Part shown: positions 23,994 to 32,774 of the stretch, piece after piece
Layout of the letters: each line of letters starts with the position of its first letter
Numbering within the stretch: the first letter of the stretch is position 1
Assembly: GCF_000473325.1 (NCBI RefSeq)
Contig: NZ_AXBI01000020.1
Coordinates: 1-64,000, forward strand
Reading direction: 5' to 3'
Length of the DNA stretch: 64,000 nt
Source: Leisingera caerulea DSM 24564
GTDB taxonomy: Bacteria > Pseudomonadota > Alphaproteobacteria > Rhodobacterales > Rhodobacteraceae
Made by a program: the position numbers and the translations under genes
Notes under the pieces: generated by a model
Database searches by the model: none
What the model was told of the DNA's origin: nothing
The model's input: the letters and a program-made list of their open reading frames with translations, nothing else

Positions 23994-25925
23994 ATGCTGA
24001 AATTCTCCAACATGGCTGTTGCCGCTCTGATGGCAGCCGCTTCGACGGCAGCTGCGGGCGATGCGCCAATTCAGGCTGTGACGCTGTTTGATGCCGGTGT
24101 GGCAGATATCAAGAGAGCGGCTGGAGAGGAGCAAAGCCTCACTCTGAAGGTGCCCTTGAAAGATGTGAACGATGTCCTGAAATCCCTTGTTGTGCAAGGG
24201 AGCGGCGCGGGTGCCGCACGTATCGTTCTCGATGGGTCATCTCCGATCGAAGATGCCTTCACTACGCTGCCCGTCAGTCCGGCTGACATCCAGAATATCG
24301 AGCGATTGCTTAAGGCCTTGCCGGGCACGCGTGTCAGCGTGACGGATCCGTCCGGCGTCACTGGCGGGCGTGTTCTTGGGGTGTCGCCTGCCGGGAATTG
24401 CACGCAAGGCGAATGCCATGCGAGCTTGCACCTGATCACGGACGAGGGCGATGTCGCGCGCATTCCCCTGGCGGCGGATGTGCGGGTCAAGATCCTCGAT
24501 GGCGCTGTCCGCGAGGCACTCAGCACGGGAGTGGCGGCGGTTGCAGGCGCTTCCCGGCAGAAAGTCAAAGAAATCACTCTCGAGCTGACAGATCCGAAAC
24601 CGGATACAACCATCAGCTACGTGGTGCCTGCGCCGATCTGGAAGACTGCGTACCGCAGCGTTCTAGGCGCAGAGGGGGAGGTCTCGCTTCAGGCATGGGC
24701 AGTCATCGAAAATGCGACCGGTGAGGATTGGTCGGACATCAGTCTGACGCTCAGCTCCGGCGCCCCCAAGACCCTTCAATCCGACCTGCATTCGCGGAAG
24801 TGGGCTGTGCGGGACCGGTATGAGAATGAAGATGGCGGCCCAGTCTTTGCCAAAGCCGCCAGGATGGAAGCATTTTCTGCCGACAGCATGGGCTTTGCAG
24901 CAGGGATGGCCCCGGAGCTGATGGCGGCCGAGGTAAGCGCCGCAGGCCATGAGGGCGCCCTTGCAACACGTTTCACGTTCCCTGATCTGATCGATCTGCC
25001 GTCCGGCAAGATGATGTCGGTTCCGTTTATCGCCGGGAGCATGGACGGGCATCACTATTCGGTATGGACCGGAGGCGCCGGAGAGCGCAAAGGCGCTCCC
25101 GAACTTCAGCTCGTGGTCACCAATGATCTGCCGGTCCGGTTGCCGCCCGGCATTATGACGATTCACGATGCTGAGACCGGTTATGCGGGGGATGCGGCAT
25201 TCCCGATGATTGCGCCGGGCGCTACCGGCTCAGTGGCCTTCGGCATAGATCAGAAGACCGAAGTATCGGAGGTCGCCGGACTGGAAACGCGCGAGGCGGG
25301 CCTTGTCGTCTCTGGCGGCACCGTGCTGCTGAAAGACGTTGCGGTGCGCAGCACCCGCTACCTTGTGACGGCCCCGAAGCAAGAGAGCCGTGAGCTGCTC
25401 ATCGAGCACCCCCTCCAGCACGGCGCGACCCCGTCCGTCTCCGCATCGGGTGCCGTTCACTCTGTGGAGCCCGACAACTCCCGACCGGGATGGGTCATGA
25501 TCCGAGTTGAGCTTCCCGCGGGAGAGGCGCACGAGATTTCAGTTGAGGAGCAGCTGCCGCGGGAGGCGCTTCACAGGCTGAGCGATGTTACCCCGGCAGA
25601 GATTCTGGACTGGATGGCCTGGCAGGGTCTGAAGCGTGCTCAGCATGAAGTCCTGGCCAGGGCGCTCGACATCAAAACGCTTCTGGAGGAGCTCCAAGGG
25701 AAACGGGAGGCGCTTCTTGAGAAGCGCGGCGCGGCCATCGAAGATCAGCGGCGCAGCCGGGATATGCTCAGTGTCCTGGTCCGTGGCAGCATGGAGCACA
25801 GCAGCTTCCTGGAGACCCTCATGGAGGCGGAAAACCAGATCAACATGTTGTCAGGAAGCCTGCGGTCCGTCGATGAGGCCATGGAGAAGGTCCGGTCCGA
25901 GCTGGAGAGTTTGGGTGAAGCCTGA
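23994..25925 (+). CDS. DUF4139-domain exported protein
   Basis: A 643-aa protein with a signal peptide (about residues 1-20, AAASTAAAGDA). The N-terminal region is the DUF4140-like part (VTLFDAGVADIKRAA). The DUF4139 core includes ISYVVPAPIWKTAYRSVL and ENATGEDWSDISLTLSSG. The C-terminus is a long coiled coil (about 555-640, LLEELQGKREALLEKRGAA). Family function is unclear; it is probably periplasmic or envelope-attached. AAGGG precedes the start. Transcription probably begins in the repeat-bearing region upstream. Confidence 0.85.
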   Translation: MLKFSNMAVAALMAAASTAAAGDAPIQAVTLFDAGVADIKRAAGEEQSLTLKVPLKDVNDVLKSLVVQGSGAGAARIVLDGSSPIEDAFTTLPVSPADIQNIERLLKALPGTRVSVTDPSGVTGGRVLGVSPAGNCTQGECHASLHLITDEGDVARIPLAADVRVKILDGAVREALSTGVAAVAGASRQKVKEITLELTDPKPDTTISYVVPAPIWKTAYRSVLGAEGEVSLQAWAVIENATGEDWSDISLTLSSGAPKTLQSDLHSRKWAVRDRYENEDGGPVFAKAARMEAFSADSMGFAAGMAPELMAAEVSAAGHEGALATRFTFPDLIDLPSGKMMSVPFIAGSMDGHHYSVWTGGAGERKGAPELQLVVTNDLPVRLPPGIMTIHDAETGYAGDAAFPMIAPGATGSVAFGIDQKTEVSEVAGLETREAGLVVSGGTVLLKDVAVRSTRYLVTAPKQESRELLIEHPLQHGATPSVSASGAVHSVEPDNSRPGWVMIRVELPAGEAHEISVEEQLPREALHRLSDVTPAEILDWMAWQGLKRAQHEVLARALDIKTLLEELQGKREALLEKRGAAIEDQRRSRDMLSVLVRGSMEHSSFLETLMEAENQINMLSGSLRSVDEAMEKVRSELESLGEA

Positions 25926-26058
25926 TTGAAAATGCACTTCCTGCCTTGGGATTTTCCACATATTTCCTTAGGCAGGGAGTGTGAGAAAAAATAAAACAAG
26001 ACTACCATTGCGTGAAATCCGTTACCCGGATGAGTGAAGTATCCTGGAGAAGAGACTG

Positions 26059-26319
26059 ATGAGCAAGACACCCACCCCGATCCAGCTCCGCGTTCTCGAG
26101 CGGCTGATGGCTACGGTCGCCGCGGAGGCGTATATGACGGTCCCGCAATTCAAAGACATTGCCACGTCAAAAAAGCTCAAGGAAGAGTGGGCCATTACGC
26201 CCCTGAAGGCACTTGAGAAGCTCAAGATGGTCGAGCGGACGCCGGTCAAGGCGGGTAAAGCCTCCACCTGGCGGATCACCACGCTCGGCGTCTCCGCGGT
26301 TATGGAGAGCCGGGCCTGA
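26059..26319 (+). CDS. Small winged-helix-like protein, 86 aa
   Basis: A basic protein with a predicted helix-helix-strand layout (LRVLERLMATVAAEAYMTVP, then LEKLKMVERTPV... TWRITTLG) resembling a winged-helix DNA-binding fold. This is shape-based, not a recognised family. GGAGA precedes the ATG. Its stop overlaps the start of the next gene (ATGA-type), opening a coupled four-gene operon. Confidence 0.55.
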   Translation: MSKTPTPIQLRVLERLMATVAAEAYMTVPQFKDIATSKKLKEEWAITPLKALEKLKMVERTPVKAGKASTWRITTLGVSAVMESRA

Positions 26320-26924
26320 TGCCGGCGGGGACGCCGGAATGGACGCGCCTGCCGGGAACCGCTTTGTGGTCTGCGGCGCAGGAGCGCCATGCCCTGGAAG
26401 GCTGGCGCCGGTACCACGACTTCAATCATCCTCATGTGATGTATGACCGCGCGGCAAAGCTTTTCGGTTTTCCCTATTGCGTCTCTCTGGACAGATCTAT
26501 TGCTACGCACGATGTAATTGTTGACACGGATCAGCCAGAGCGGGACTCTGAAGCCTGGCTGCAATCGCACCTGGAGCAGCCGGACAGGCTTGCAGGCAAG
26601 TTGATTTTCAGCACCATTGAGCACCGGCCGTGCGAAGATAACCGGCTCATCCTGCTGGATTTGGGCGGGTTTCTGGATCCGCAGGTCATGCGTGAAGAGA
26701 CGGAACAGGTCCGTCAGGAAATGGAAGCGCGGCACGGCTGGGATCTTGCGGCATGCAGGGAGAAGGCGAGCGGCTACCTGGCTGGGCTTGAGCAGCGGTT
26801 GCGGGACGGGGTCCAGAATGAGCATGTCCCTTCCGGCGACAAGGGGTACCTCCTGGGGATCGCTGATGGCGTCGGGGAAACGGTGTCAGAGCTTCGTTCC
26901 AGCATTGAAATCCATCTCTTCTGA
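26319..26924 (+). CDS. HD-superfamily phosphohydrolase-like protein
   Basis: A 201-aa protein with metal-ligand segments typical of small HD hydrolases: WRRYHDFNHPHVMYDRA near the N-terminus and SIATHDVIVD further on. A conserved helical tail follows. These enzymes hydrolyse phosphomono- or diesters of nucleotides; the substrate is unknown. It starts at the stop of the small winged-helix-like gene and sits 17 bases ahead of the metallophosphoesterase gene. Confidence 0.72.
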   Translation: MPAGTPEWTRLPGTALWSAAQERHALEGWRRYHDFNHPHVMYDRAAKLFGFPYCVSLDRSIATHDVIVDTDQPERDSEAWLQSHLEQPDRLAGKLIFSTIEHRPCEDNRLILLDLGGFLDPQVMREETEQVRQEMEARHGWDLAACREKASGYLAGLEQRLRDGVQNEHVPSGDKGYLLGIADGVGETVSELRSSIEIHLF

Positions 26925-26941
26925 AAAGGCAGGCAAACACC

Positions 26942-27835
26942 ATGGCGCGATTTCTTTTCTGGAGCGATCTCCACTGTGAGTTTGAGCCTTTCGAGGTGCC
27001 GCTTCCGGCCGAAGCACCCGGTGCGGGCAGCGATGCGCCTGCGCGATCTGATATCGACGGGATCCTCATTGCTGGCGATACGGATGTGAAGGGCCGGCAC
27101 ATCGATCTGGCGGAAGAGGTCTGGGATATCTGGCGCTGCCCGATCCTCATGATCGATGGCAACCATGAGCCGTATGGCGCCAAGAGGATCCAGAAGCTTT
27201 GGGCGCTGGAAGATCAGCGCATTGCCGAGAGGCGTTCGAAAGGCGTTGATGTCGAGATCCTCCGGGGAACATCCCGGACGATCGGCGACACCCGGATTAT
27301 CGGGGCCACGCTCTGGACGGATCTGCAGCTCTATCCGGATCGGGCTGTTGGTGCAGAGCGTGCCGTTGCATCCACGATGAATGACTACAGCAGGGTCCGG
27401 TTCTTCGACGAGAGGACCGGGATTTACCGCAAGATGCTCCCCGGCGACACGAGGGCCATGCATTTGCAGGAAAAGGCCCGGATCTTCGAGCTTCTCGCCC
27501 AGCCATTTGATGGGCGCACCATCGTTATGACCCACCACCTTCCGGTCAAACAGATGCTGAACCCCAAGCGCCGCGAGGAGGCCGACATCATCTCAGCAGC
27601 CTATGCGTCCGACCTTGCATCTGAAATCGAGCCGTTCCCGGTCGACGCCTGGATTTGCGGGCACAGCCACGATGCTGTGGAGTATCTCCTTTCCGGTCAG
27701 GAGCGCGACATCCGTTTTCTGCGCAATATTCGCGGCTACCCCGGACAGGGCGCGGGCTTCGAGCCGCTGCGCATCCTGGACAGCAATGCGCCCAGGATGG
27801 CCAATGAACCTGAAACGGAAGACCTCATGCCATGA
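26942..27835 (+). CDS. Calcineurin-like metallophosphoesterase
   Basis: A 297-aa enzyme with every family motif: SDLH (I), GDTD (II), GNHE (III), THH (IV) and GHSHD (V). It should use a two-metal centre to cleave phosphoesters. No signal peptide. It overlaps the ATP-grasp gene by ATGA. Its operon partners (HD hydrolase, ATP-grasp) suggest a small-molecule phosphorylation/dephosphorylation cycle. Confidence 0.9.
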   Translation: MARFLFWSDLHCEFEPFEVPLPAEAPGAGSDAPARSDIDGILIAGDTDVKGRHIDLAEEVWDIWRCPILMIDGNHEPYGAKRIQKLWALEDQRIAERRSKGVDVEILRGTSRTIGDTRIIGATLWTDLQLYPDRAVGAERAVASTMNDYSRVRFFDERTGIYRKMLPGDTRAMHLQEKARIFELLAQPFDGRTIVMTHHLPVKQMLNPKRREEADIISAAYASDLASEIEPFPVDAWICGHSHDAVEYLLSGQERDIRFLRNIRGYPGQGAGFEPLRILDSNAPRMANEPETEDLMP

Positions 27836-28701
27836 AAATGCCTATGGTTCCGGCCAGGCGCGCCGGCCCGGTCCATATGATCTTCCAGGAAGAATTGTTG
27901 CGGGGGCTCGATCCGGTTCCGGGGGTCAGCTCTTCCGGCGCTGCAGCGCTCGTCTTCAGCACCTCCGGGAACTGGAGGGCTGATCTTGACCGGCTTGACG
28001 CGGAGCTCTCCCCGGAAAGCCCGCTGGATCCCATGTCCGGAACCCGGGTCGCAGTGTTCGGATCCCTGGAGGTTGCCGCATATGTGCGCCGCAACTGCGG
28101 CCATCTGGCGACGGGCATCCTTCAGGATGAAGACCACTTGTCCGTACAGACGTTTTCCGGACTTATGCCCCGGGAGTGGCTTCTGAACCGGGAAACCATC
28201 CTGCTGCCATTCGGACAGGCCGCAAGCCGGGAGGATCAGCTCAGAGCGCTGTTCGGGGAGAGGCTGTTCATGCGCCCGGCATCCTCACGCAAGGACTTCT
28301 CCGGCACAGTCTTTGATATCTCGGATCTGGCGCAGGAGCTTTCCGCGCAGCGCCAGATTCACAATGTCCACGGAGATGCCCTCGTCGCTTTTGACAGAGC
28401 GCAGGCTATCGCGCCGCACGAATACCGCTTCTGGCTCATGAGCGGCGAGGTCCTGACCTGCGCGGCCTATTCTTTCGAGGCCGATGCGCCCGCGCCCCCA
28501 TGCCCTCAGGCGGTTCAAAGCCTGGCTTCGAAGGTTGCCGGGCATGTTGAAGTCTGGGCCGACCCGGTGGTCGCGGATTTTGTCATGGATGAGAATGGCG
28601 TGCCGCGGCTTGTGGAGCTGAATGGCTTCACATCCTCAGGCTTCTACCCGGGCGCCGACTTTGGCGCGATCGCCCGGGGATTGGACAGGCTGCTTCTTTG
28701 A
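27832..28701 (+). CDS. ATP-grasp ligase, R2K clade
   Basis: A 289-aa ATP-grasp protein. ERLFMRPASSRKDFSGTV carries the R..K signature of the R2K clade. PHEYRFWLMSGEVLTCAAY and VVADFVMDENGVPRLVELNG supply the Mg-ATP ligands (the E and N of ELNG). R2K proteins are predicted to form peptide-like bonds and are common in phages and conflict systems. It ends a four-gene coupled operon. Alternative ATG at 27838. Confidence 0.82.
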   Translation: MKMPMVPARRAGPVHMIFQEELLRGLDPVPGVSSSGAAALVFSTSGNWRADLDRLDAELSPESPLDPMSGTRVAVFGSLEVAAYVRRNCGHLATGILQDEDHLSVQTFSGLMPREWLLNRETILLPFGQAASREDQLRALFGERLFMRPASSRKDFSGTVFDISDLAQELSAQRQIHNVHGDALVAFDRAQAIAPHEYRFWLMSGEVLTCAAYSFEADAPAPPCPQAVQSLASKVAGHVEVWADPVVADFVMDENGVPRLVELNGFTSSGFYPGADFGAIARGLDRLLL

Positions 28702-28716
28702 AGCCCGAAGGAGCCG

Positions 28717-29403
28717 TTACCACGGTGACAGGTGGTCAGCCTCTGCAGTCAGCTCCGCCAGGCGGCGCCTTTCACCCTTGGTCATGCGCACGGGTTTGCA
28801 CTGGGTGGCCACCAGGTTCTCCGGTGAGATCTCGGCCTCCCTGCCCTGCGCGTCGAACCAGCTGCCGTGGCCGGTGCCCGTCAGACGCGCGCCTGCAGGC
28901 ACAGGCTCCCCATCGGTGAATTCGAAGCAGGCGCTGCGAATGATTACCGTTCCGGGGCGGCTGAGCCTGCGCGTGAATGCGGCCCTTTCCTGATCCAGCA
29001 GCAGCTCAGTGCGTTCAACTGAGCCTGCCTTCCTGGCAAGGCGGCGGGAGAGGATGAAGTGGTCCATTGAGCCGGGCGTGCCGGAAAGCGCGCCGCCGTA
29101 GGTCTTACGGGCCCGCTCGGCCAGCAGTGCGGGCGCTTTTTCCGGGAGGCCATGAATAGCCGGATTCCGCCGCACCAGGGACAAACCGGCAAGGGCGTTG
29201 TGAAAACGAGGGATCCCTGGCCGCTTGGCGGCGGTGTCGTTGGTCAGCTTCCGGGACAGCTTGCCGATCAGCTCCTCGATCTCCTCGCCGTGAAACAGCC
29301 TGTTCCCATCAGACCAGCGGCCGCGGTGCCGCGCTTTGCGCAGATCGTTCATAAGCAGCCTGGCCGCCAGTTTCCGCTCTTTGCGGGTCATCAATTTGGA
29401 CAT
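28717..29403 (-). CDS. Unknown basic protein, 228 aa
   Basis: Not recognised. Very Arg/Lys-rich at the N-terminus (MTRKERKLAARLLMNDLRKA), suggesting nucleic-acid contact. The C-terminal part is beta-rich. It is convergent with the ATP-grasp gene, with a 15-base gap. The RTX gene lies upstream on the same strand but a terminator separates them. Confidence 0.65.
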   Translation of the reverse strand: MSKLMTRKERKLAARLLMNDLRKARHRGRWSDGNRLFHGEEIEELIGKLSRKLTNDTAAKRPGIPRFHNALAGLSLVRRNPAIHGLPEKAPALLAERARKTYGGALSGTPGSMDHFILSRRLARKAGSVERTELLLDQERAAFTRRLSRPGTVIIRSACFEFTDGEPVPAGARLTGTGHGSWFDAQGREAEISPENLVATQCKPVRMTKGERRRLAELTAEADHLSPW

Positions 29404-29471
29404 GCTTCACTCCTTGGGTGCTGGAGCAAGAATAGCCGGGATATGTGAAAACGAAGATCCGGAATTGGAAA

Positions 29472-29495
29472 ATCCTGCCCCTCTCGGGGCAGGAT
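29472..29495 (-). terminator. Rho-independent terminator of the RTX gene
   Basis: ATCCTGCCCC / GGGGCAGGAT stem, TCTC loop; the - strand continues with TTTT. Confidence 0.85.
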
Positions 29496-29518
29496 GTTGA
29501 TAGATATGCCGGCGCGGA

Positions 29519-30220
29519 TCAGCCGGCGAGAATGAAGTTGTCCACGGTCATCAAGTCGAGATGCGCACCTTCGAGGAAGACCGAGGCGCCCTCGTATTCG
29601 AACATCACACCGGAAGAGGTCTGGGTCAGGTGTTCAGTAACGTCGCCAAAGGAGTCGAGGCGCGTGAAGGCCGAAATGTCAAGCACATCAGCCTCCTGAG
29701 TGCCTTCCGAGACCACGGAGAAGTCCGTGATGATGTCAGCCCCGTCGTTGGGGCCGAATACGAAGGTATCAGCGCCGCTGCCGCCGGTCAGAACATCGTT
29801 GCCGCGGCCGCCCTTCAGGATGTCATCGCCGCTGCCCCCATCGAGGGTGTCCCGACCTGCACCGCCGAACAACTGGTCGCGGCCCTCCCCGCCGAGCAAA
29901 ATGTCTTCTCCGTTGCCGCCGCGAAGCTTGTCGCGCCCGGCACCGCCATGCAACTCGTCGTTGCCATCATTGCCATAGATCACATCGGCGCCATCTCCGC
30001 CAAAGACCTGGTCATGACCGCGGCCCGCTTTGATCACATCAGCGCCCTGCCCGCCCTCGATCGTGTCATTCCCGGCGCCCGCATCGACGGTATCATTGCC
30101 TTCCTCGGCGAAGATCATATCGTCAACTTCGGTTCCGAAGATCCTTTCGCCCTCGGGCGTGCCGACCTGGAACTGGACTGCATCCTCTTCGTTCGGGGTC
30201 ATCTCAATATCTTTCGCCAT
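29519..30220 (-). CDS. RTX (hemolysin-type) calcium-binding protein
   Basis: A 233-aa protein made largely of about a dozen nonapeptide repeats of GGxGxDxxx type (GGAGRDTLDGGSGDDILKGG is typical), which bind Ca2+ and fold as a parallel beta-roll. The C-terminus (TFVFGPNDGADIITDFS, then ...DNFILAG) resembles the type I secretion end region. No N-terminal signal peptide, as expected for ABC-type export. No transporter gene is in the window. The ATG at 30220 is chosen over an upstream in-frame start. TGCGAAAAA at 30312-30320 lies upstream. Confidence 0.88.
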   Translation of the reverse strand: MAKDIEMTPNEEDAVQFQVGTPEGERIFGTEVDDMIFAEEGNDTVDAGAGNDTIEGGQGADVIKAGRGHDQVFGGDGADVIYGNDGNDELHGGAGRDKLRGGNGEDILLGGEGRDQLFGGAGRDTLDGGSGDDILKGGRGNDVLTGGSGADTFVFGPNDGADIITDFSVVSEGTQEADVLDISAFTRLDSFGDVTEHLTQTSSGVMFEYEGASVFLEGAHLDLMTVDNFILAG

Positions 30221-30377
30221 TCGCTCATGCCTTTCTGCGTTTCGTAGTCCGGCTCTCGTTTCCGGGCGCGCTGGCTGCCCGGAAATCATGTCCGCCTATA
30301 CATTTGGGCAGTGCGAAAAACATTGCAATGTTTTGCAGGCTGATCCAGCTGAGGGAGCTTGGCACGGCTCGTTTTGT

Positions 30378-30938
30378 TCAGGCGCCGATCGCAGAGCGCG
30401 CTTTGAACATCTTGTCCGGGATGCCATGCGGGTGTTCTCCAAACAGCCTCTCCATATCCCGTTGGACCTGCTCGGCGTCGACATCCCGCCCCATGAGATT
30501 TCTCTGGGTTCTGGCAAGGAACCCGGACGCCTTCGGGCCGATTGTCCCGACCCGGATGCCGCGGACGATCGTCCGCTCATCGACCAGAACGAAGTTGAGG
30601 TTGAGGCGCTCTCCCTCATTGACCGCAACCATGCCTGCGCCGTCCTGGGCGCGGGCAATAACCGGGGACCACAGCAAGTCGAAGGAAAAGCCGCGGAATT
30701 TCGGGCTGAACAGCAGGAAGCTGCCAAAATCGCCAAGGCGGACCGTTGCCTGCTTGTTGAAATCGCGCAGTTCGCGCTTTCTGGGCTGATCGAGCCGCAT
30801 CAGGATCATGTTGAGGTCGAAGAACAATCCGCCACTCATCCCGGCGGGCTGGCTGGCAATGGCCAGACCCATTTCCAGGGGCAGCGGCTGACCGGTTGCA
30901 AGCAGGGTGGGTTTGAATTCTTGGTTTAAGGGGGCCAT
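30378..30938 (-). CDS. Unknown protein, 186 aa
   Basis: Not recognised. The ATG at 30938 has AGGAGGAGG eight bases upstream, a very strong ribosome-binding site. Contains alternating strands (LNLNFVLVDERTIVRGIRVG) and a charged helical C-terminus. It is upstream of the RTX gene on the same strand, with TGCGAAAAA between them. Confidence 0.7.
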   Translation of the reverse strand: MAPLNQEFKPTLLATGQPLPLEMGLAIASQPAGMSGGLFFDLNMILMRLDQPRKRELRDFNKQATVRLGDFGSFLLFSPKFRGFSFDLLWSPVIARAQDGAGMVAVNEGERLNLNFVLVDERTIVRGIRVGTIGPKASGFLARTQRNLMGRDVDAEQVQRDMERLFGEHPHGIPDKMFKARSAIGA

Positions 30939-31087
30939 GGCCTCCTCCTGTTCCGGGAATATACAATCACTTGCAGCTCGCGCCCCACCACTACAATCAG
31001 AGCTTAGGCATGAGTTCAAGGATTATCCGGAATATCACTTGGTAAATCGCAAAAATCGGCGGGCTTCGCATTTGTGCGAAAAAGAGA

Positions 31088-31252
31088 TTGACGAAGCGTT
31101 TTCCTTTGTCTACCTTGGCCGAAAGTTGACTGTGAAGCTGGAGCTTGCACGCCATGAAATATGAACGCGAACAGATGGGCATCGTGTAACGCGCGGACAG
31201 AGATCCAGCACGCGACCGATGCCCTGCACCCGCCCCTTGAGGCGGGTTTTTT
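31088..31252 (+). ncRNA. Candidate small RNA or tRNA leader ending in a terminator
   Basis: The 347-base gap 30939-31285 has no clear gene. It has a possible promoter TTGACG (31088-31093), 17 bases, TACCTT (31111-31116), with TGCGAAAAA just upstream (31075-31083). A strong terminator follows: CCCGCC / GGCGGG with six T (31229-31252). A transcript from about 31123 would be near 130 bases. It contains an 11-codon frame (31154-31189) with no evident ribosome-binding site. The terminator stands directly before the two tRNA genes. Confidence 0.4.
31229..31252 (+). terminator. Terminator upstream of the tRNA genes
   Basis: CCCGCC, loop CCTTGA, GGCGGG, then TTTTTT. Confidence 0.8.
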
Positions 31253-31285
31253 GATGCCCGGGCGCTGACAGCTCTGCGCCCATTC

Positions 31286-31361
31286 GTCCGCATAGTTCAA
31301 CTGGTCAGAATCCAGGACTTTCACTCTTGGGATAGGGGTTCGAGACCCCTTGCGGATGCCA
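31286..31361 (+). tRNA. tRNA-Glu (anticodon UUC)
   Basis: A 76-base cloverleaf with CCA encoded: acceptor GTCCGCA/TGCGGAT (G-T first pair), D arm GTTC/GAAT, anticodon loop CTTTCAC giving UUC, T arm AGGGG-TTCGAGA-CCCCT. Discriminator G. Confidence 0.9.
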
Positions 31362-31363
31362 AT

Positions 31364-31438
31364 GGCGCCTTCGTCTAGTGGTTAGGACGTCTGGTTTTCA
31401 ACCAGGAAACACGGGTTCGATCCCCGTAGGCGCTGCCA
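31364..31438 (+). tRNA. tRNA-Glu (anticodon UUC)
   Basis: A 75-base cloverleaf with CCA encoded, two bases after the first tRNA: acceptor GGCGCCT/AGGCGCT, anticodon loop TTTTCAA giving UUC, T arm CGGGTTCGATCCCCG region intact. Its sequence differs clearly from the first tRNA, so it is not a recent duplicate. Confidence 0.92.
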
Positions 31439-31453
31439 TACCAGAGGCTTCTT

Positions 31454-31804
31454 ATGCTGCAAAAGTTACTCAGAGCGGTCCGGGGCAAGCCCGCACGCCC
31501 GCAAGATCCAGGCCGCTGGCCGGAGCCCGGCAAGTCGGATGTGTGGATGCGCCAGAAGCTTGACTATCTGAGCGCAAGCGGTCCGGAAACCGCGGCACTG
31601 CTGTTTGATATTTCAAGCGGCGACTACCTGCCAGGGACCATCCATGCCGGATCGTTTTTTGGCCCTGAGGAGCTTGCCTCCTACCGCCGCCTGAAGACGG
31701 AGAACCCGGAACTTGTCAAGCTGGCCAGGCAGAATGCCTCGCCATACAGCCGCTCCGTGATCTGTGATCCGGAAGACCTCCCGGACCATCCGCTCCTCCC
31801 CTGA
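31454..31804 (+). CDS. Unknown protein between tRNA-Glu and GluRS-like gene, 116 aa
   Basis: Not recognised. Basic N-terminus (LLRAVRGKPARPQDPGRWP), then a helical acidic part. It starts 15 bases after the second tRNA and ends 8 bases before the GluRS-like gene, so the three are probably one unit. Confidence 0.55.
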   Translation: MLQKLLRAVRGKPARPQDPGRWPEPGKSDVWMRQKLDYLSASGPETAALLFDISSGDYLPGTIHAGSFFGPEELASYRRLKTENPELVKLARQNASPYSRSVICDPEDLPDHPLLP

Positions 31805-31812
31805 TATCAAGA

Positions 31813-32694
31813 ATGGCGCTACCCGAAATGACACCCGCATACACCACCCGCATCGCCCCCTCTCCAACGGGGGATTTCCATATTGGAACGGCACGCACCG
31901 CCTATTTCAACTGGCTCGCGGCCCGAGCCTCCGGCGGCCGGTTCATCCTGCGGATCGATGACACCGACCTGGCCCGCAACAATGACGCATCAGTGGATGT
32001 CATCCACGATTGCCTGGATTGGCTTGGTCTCATTCCGGATGCGGTCCACCGGCAGTCCGATCGGCTGGATCTGTATCACGGCATTGCCGGGAATCTGATC
32101 TCGGCCGGGCGCGCAGTTCGCGCCGATAATGGAGCGATCCTGCTTGCGGATGGTGCCGCAGGCGATTGGCACGACCTCATTTCCGGCAATCAGGCGCCAA
32201 GCGGCAAGGTGCAGGATCTGGCGCGGAACCAGGTGCTGATCAAGGCGGATGGGATGCCGGTCTATCACTTCGCGTCGGTGGTGGATGATGCGGATATGGG
32301 GATCAACCTGGTGCTGCGTGGAATTGACCATATGACGAACACCTTCCGGCACACGGCAATCTATGACGCGCTCGGCCATCCCCTGCCCCATTTCGCACAC
32401 CTGGGCCTGATCACTCTGGGCGGCAAGAAGATGTCGAAGCGAGATGCGGCAGCAAGTCTGCTGTCCTATCGCGATGCCGGCGTTGATCGGGATGCCATGC
32501 TGAACTTCCTCCTGAGGATGGGATGGGGGCCGTCTTGCGACGACAGGTCCATGGCTCTGATTGATCGCGATCGCGCGACAGGGCTCTTCCTGCAGTCCGG
32601 GAAGATGCGTGCAAGCCCGGCCGCGTTTGATCCGCAAAAGCTTGCAAGCTTCGATCGGAAGTACAAGGCGAAGGCGCAGCGGCCCTCACGCTGA
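31813..32694 (+). CDS. Glutamyl-tRNA synthetase-like protein, catalytic domain only
   Basis: A 293-aa class I synthetase: the HIGH motif is HIGT (residues 23-26) after IAPSPTGDF, the acidic FILRIDDTD is present, and KMSKR lies at 206-210. It ends with the GluRS-type stretch LLRMGWG ... GKMRASPAAFDPQKLASF. It stops there, so the anticodon-binding domain of normal GluRS (about 470 aa) is missing. The length matches glutamyl-Q tRNA(Asp) synthetase, but the zinc-binding cysteines of that family are not seen. Preceded by two tRNA-Glu genes, so glutamate charging of these tRNAs is the obvious proposal. Activity is inferred. Confidence 0.82.
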   Translation: MALPEMTPAYTTRIAPSPTGDFHIGTARTAYFNWLAARASGGRFILRIDDTDLARNNDASVDVIHDCLDWLGLIPDAVHRQSDRLDLYHGIAGNLISAGRAVRADNGAILLADGAAGDWHDLISGNQAPSGKVQDLARNQVLIKADGMPVYHFASVVDDADMGINLVLRGIDHMTNTFRHTAIYDALGHPLPHFAHLGLITLGGKKMSKRDAAASLLSYRDAGVDRDAMLNFLLRMGWGPSCDDRSMALIDRDRATGLFLQSGKMRASPAAFDPQKLASFDRKYKAKAQRPSR

Positions 32695-32774
32695 CGGTCT
32701 TTGGTTCCCAGGACCCGCAGAAGCATGGCCCGGAAGCTGCGGCGAAACGAAACCGGAAACCGAAATTCGCACAC

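Noticed and set aside
31813..32694. Glutamyl-Q tRNA(Asp) synthetase instead of a GluRS-like protein
   Set aside because: Length fits, but the zinc cysteines of GluQ-RS are absent and the C-terminal block follows GluRS. Kept as an alternative only.
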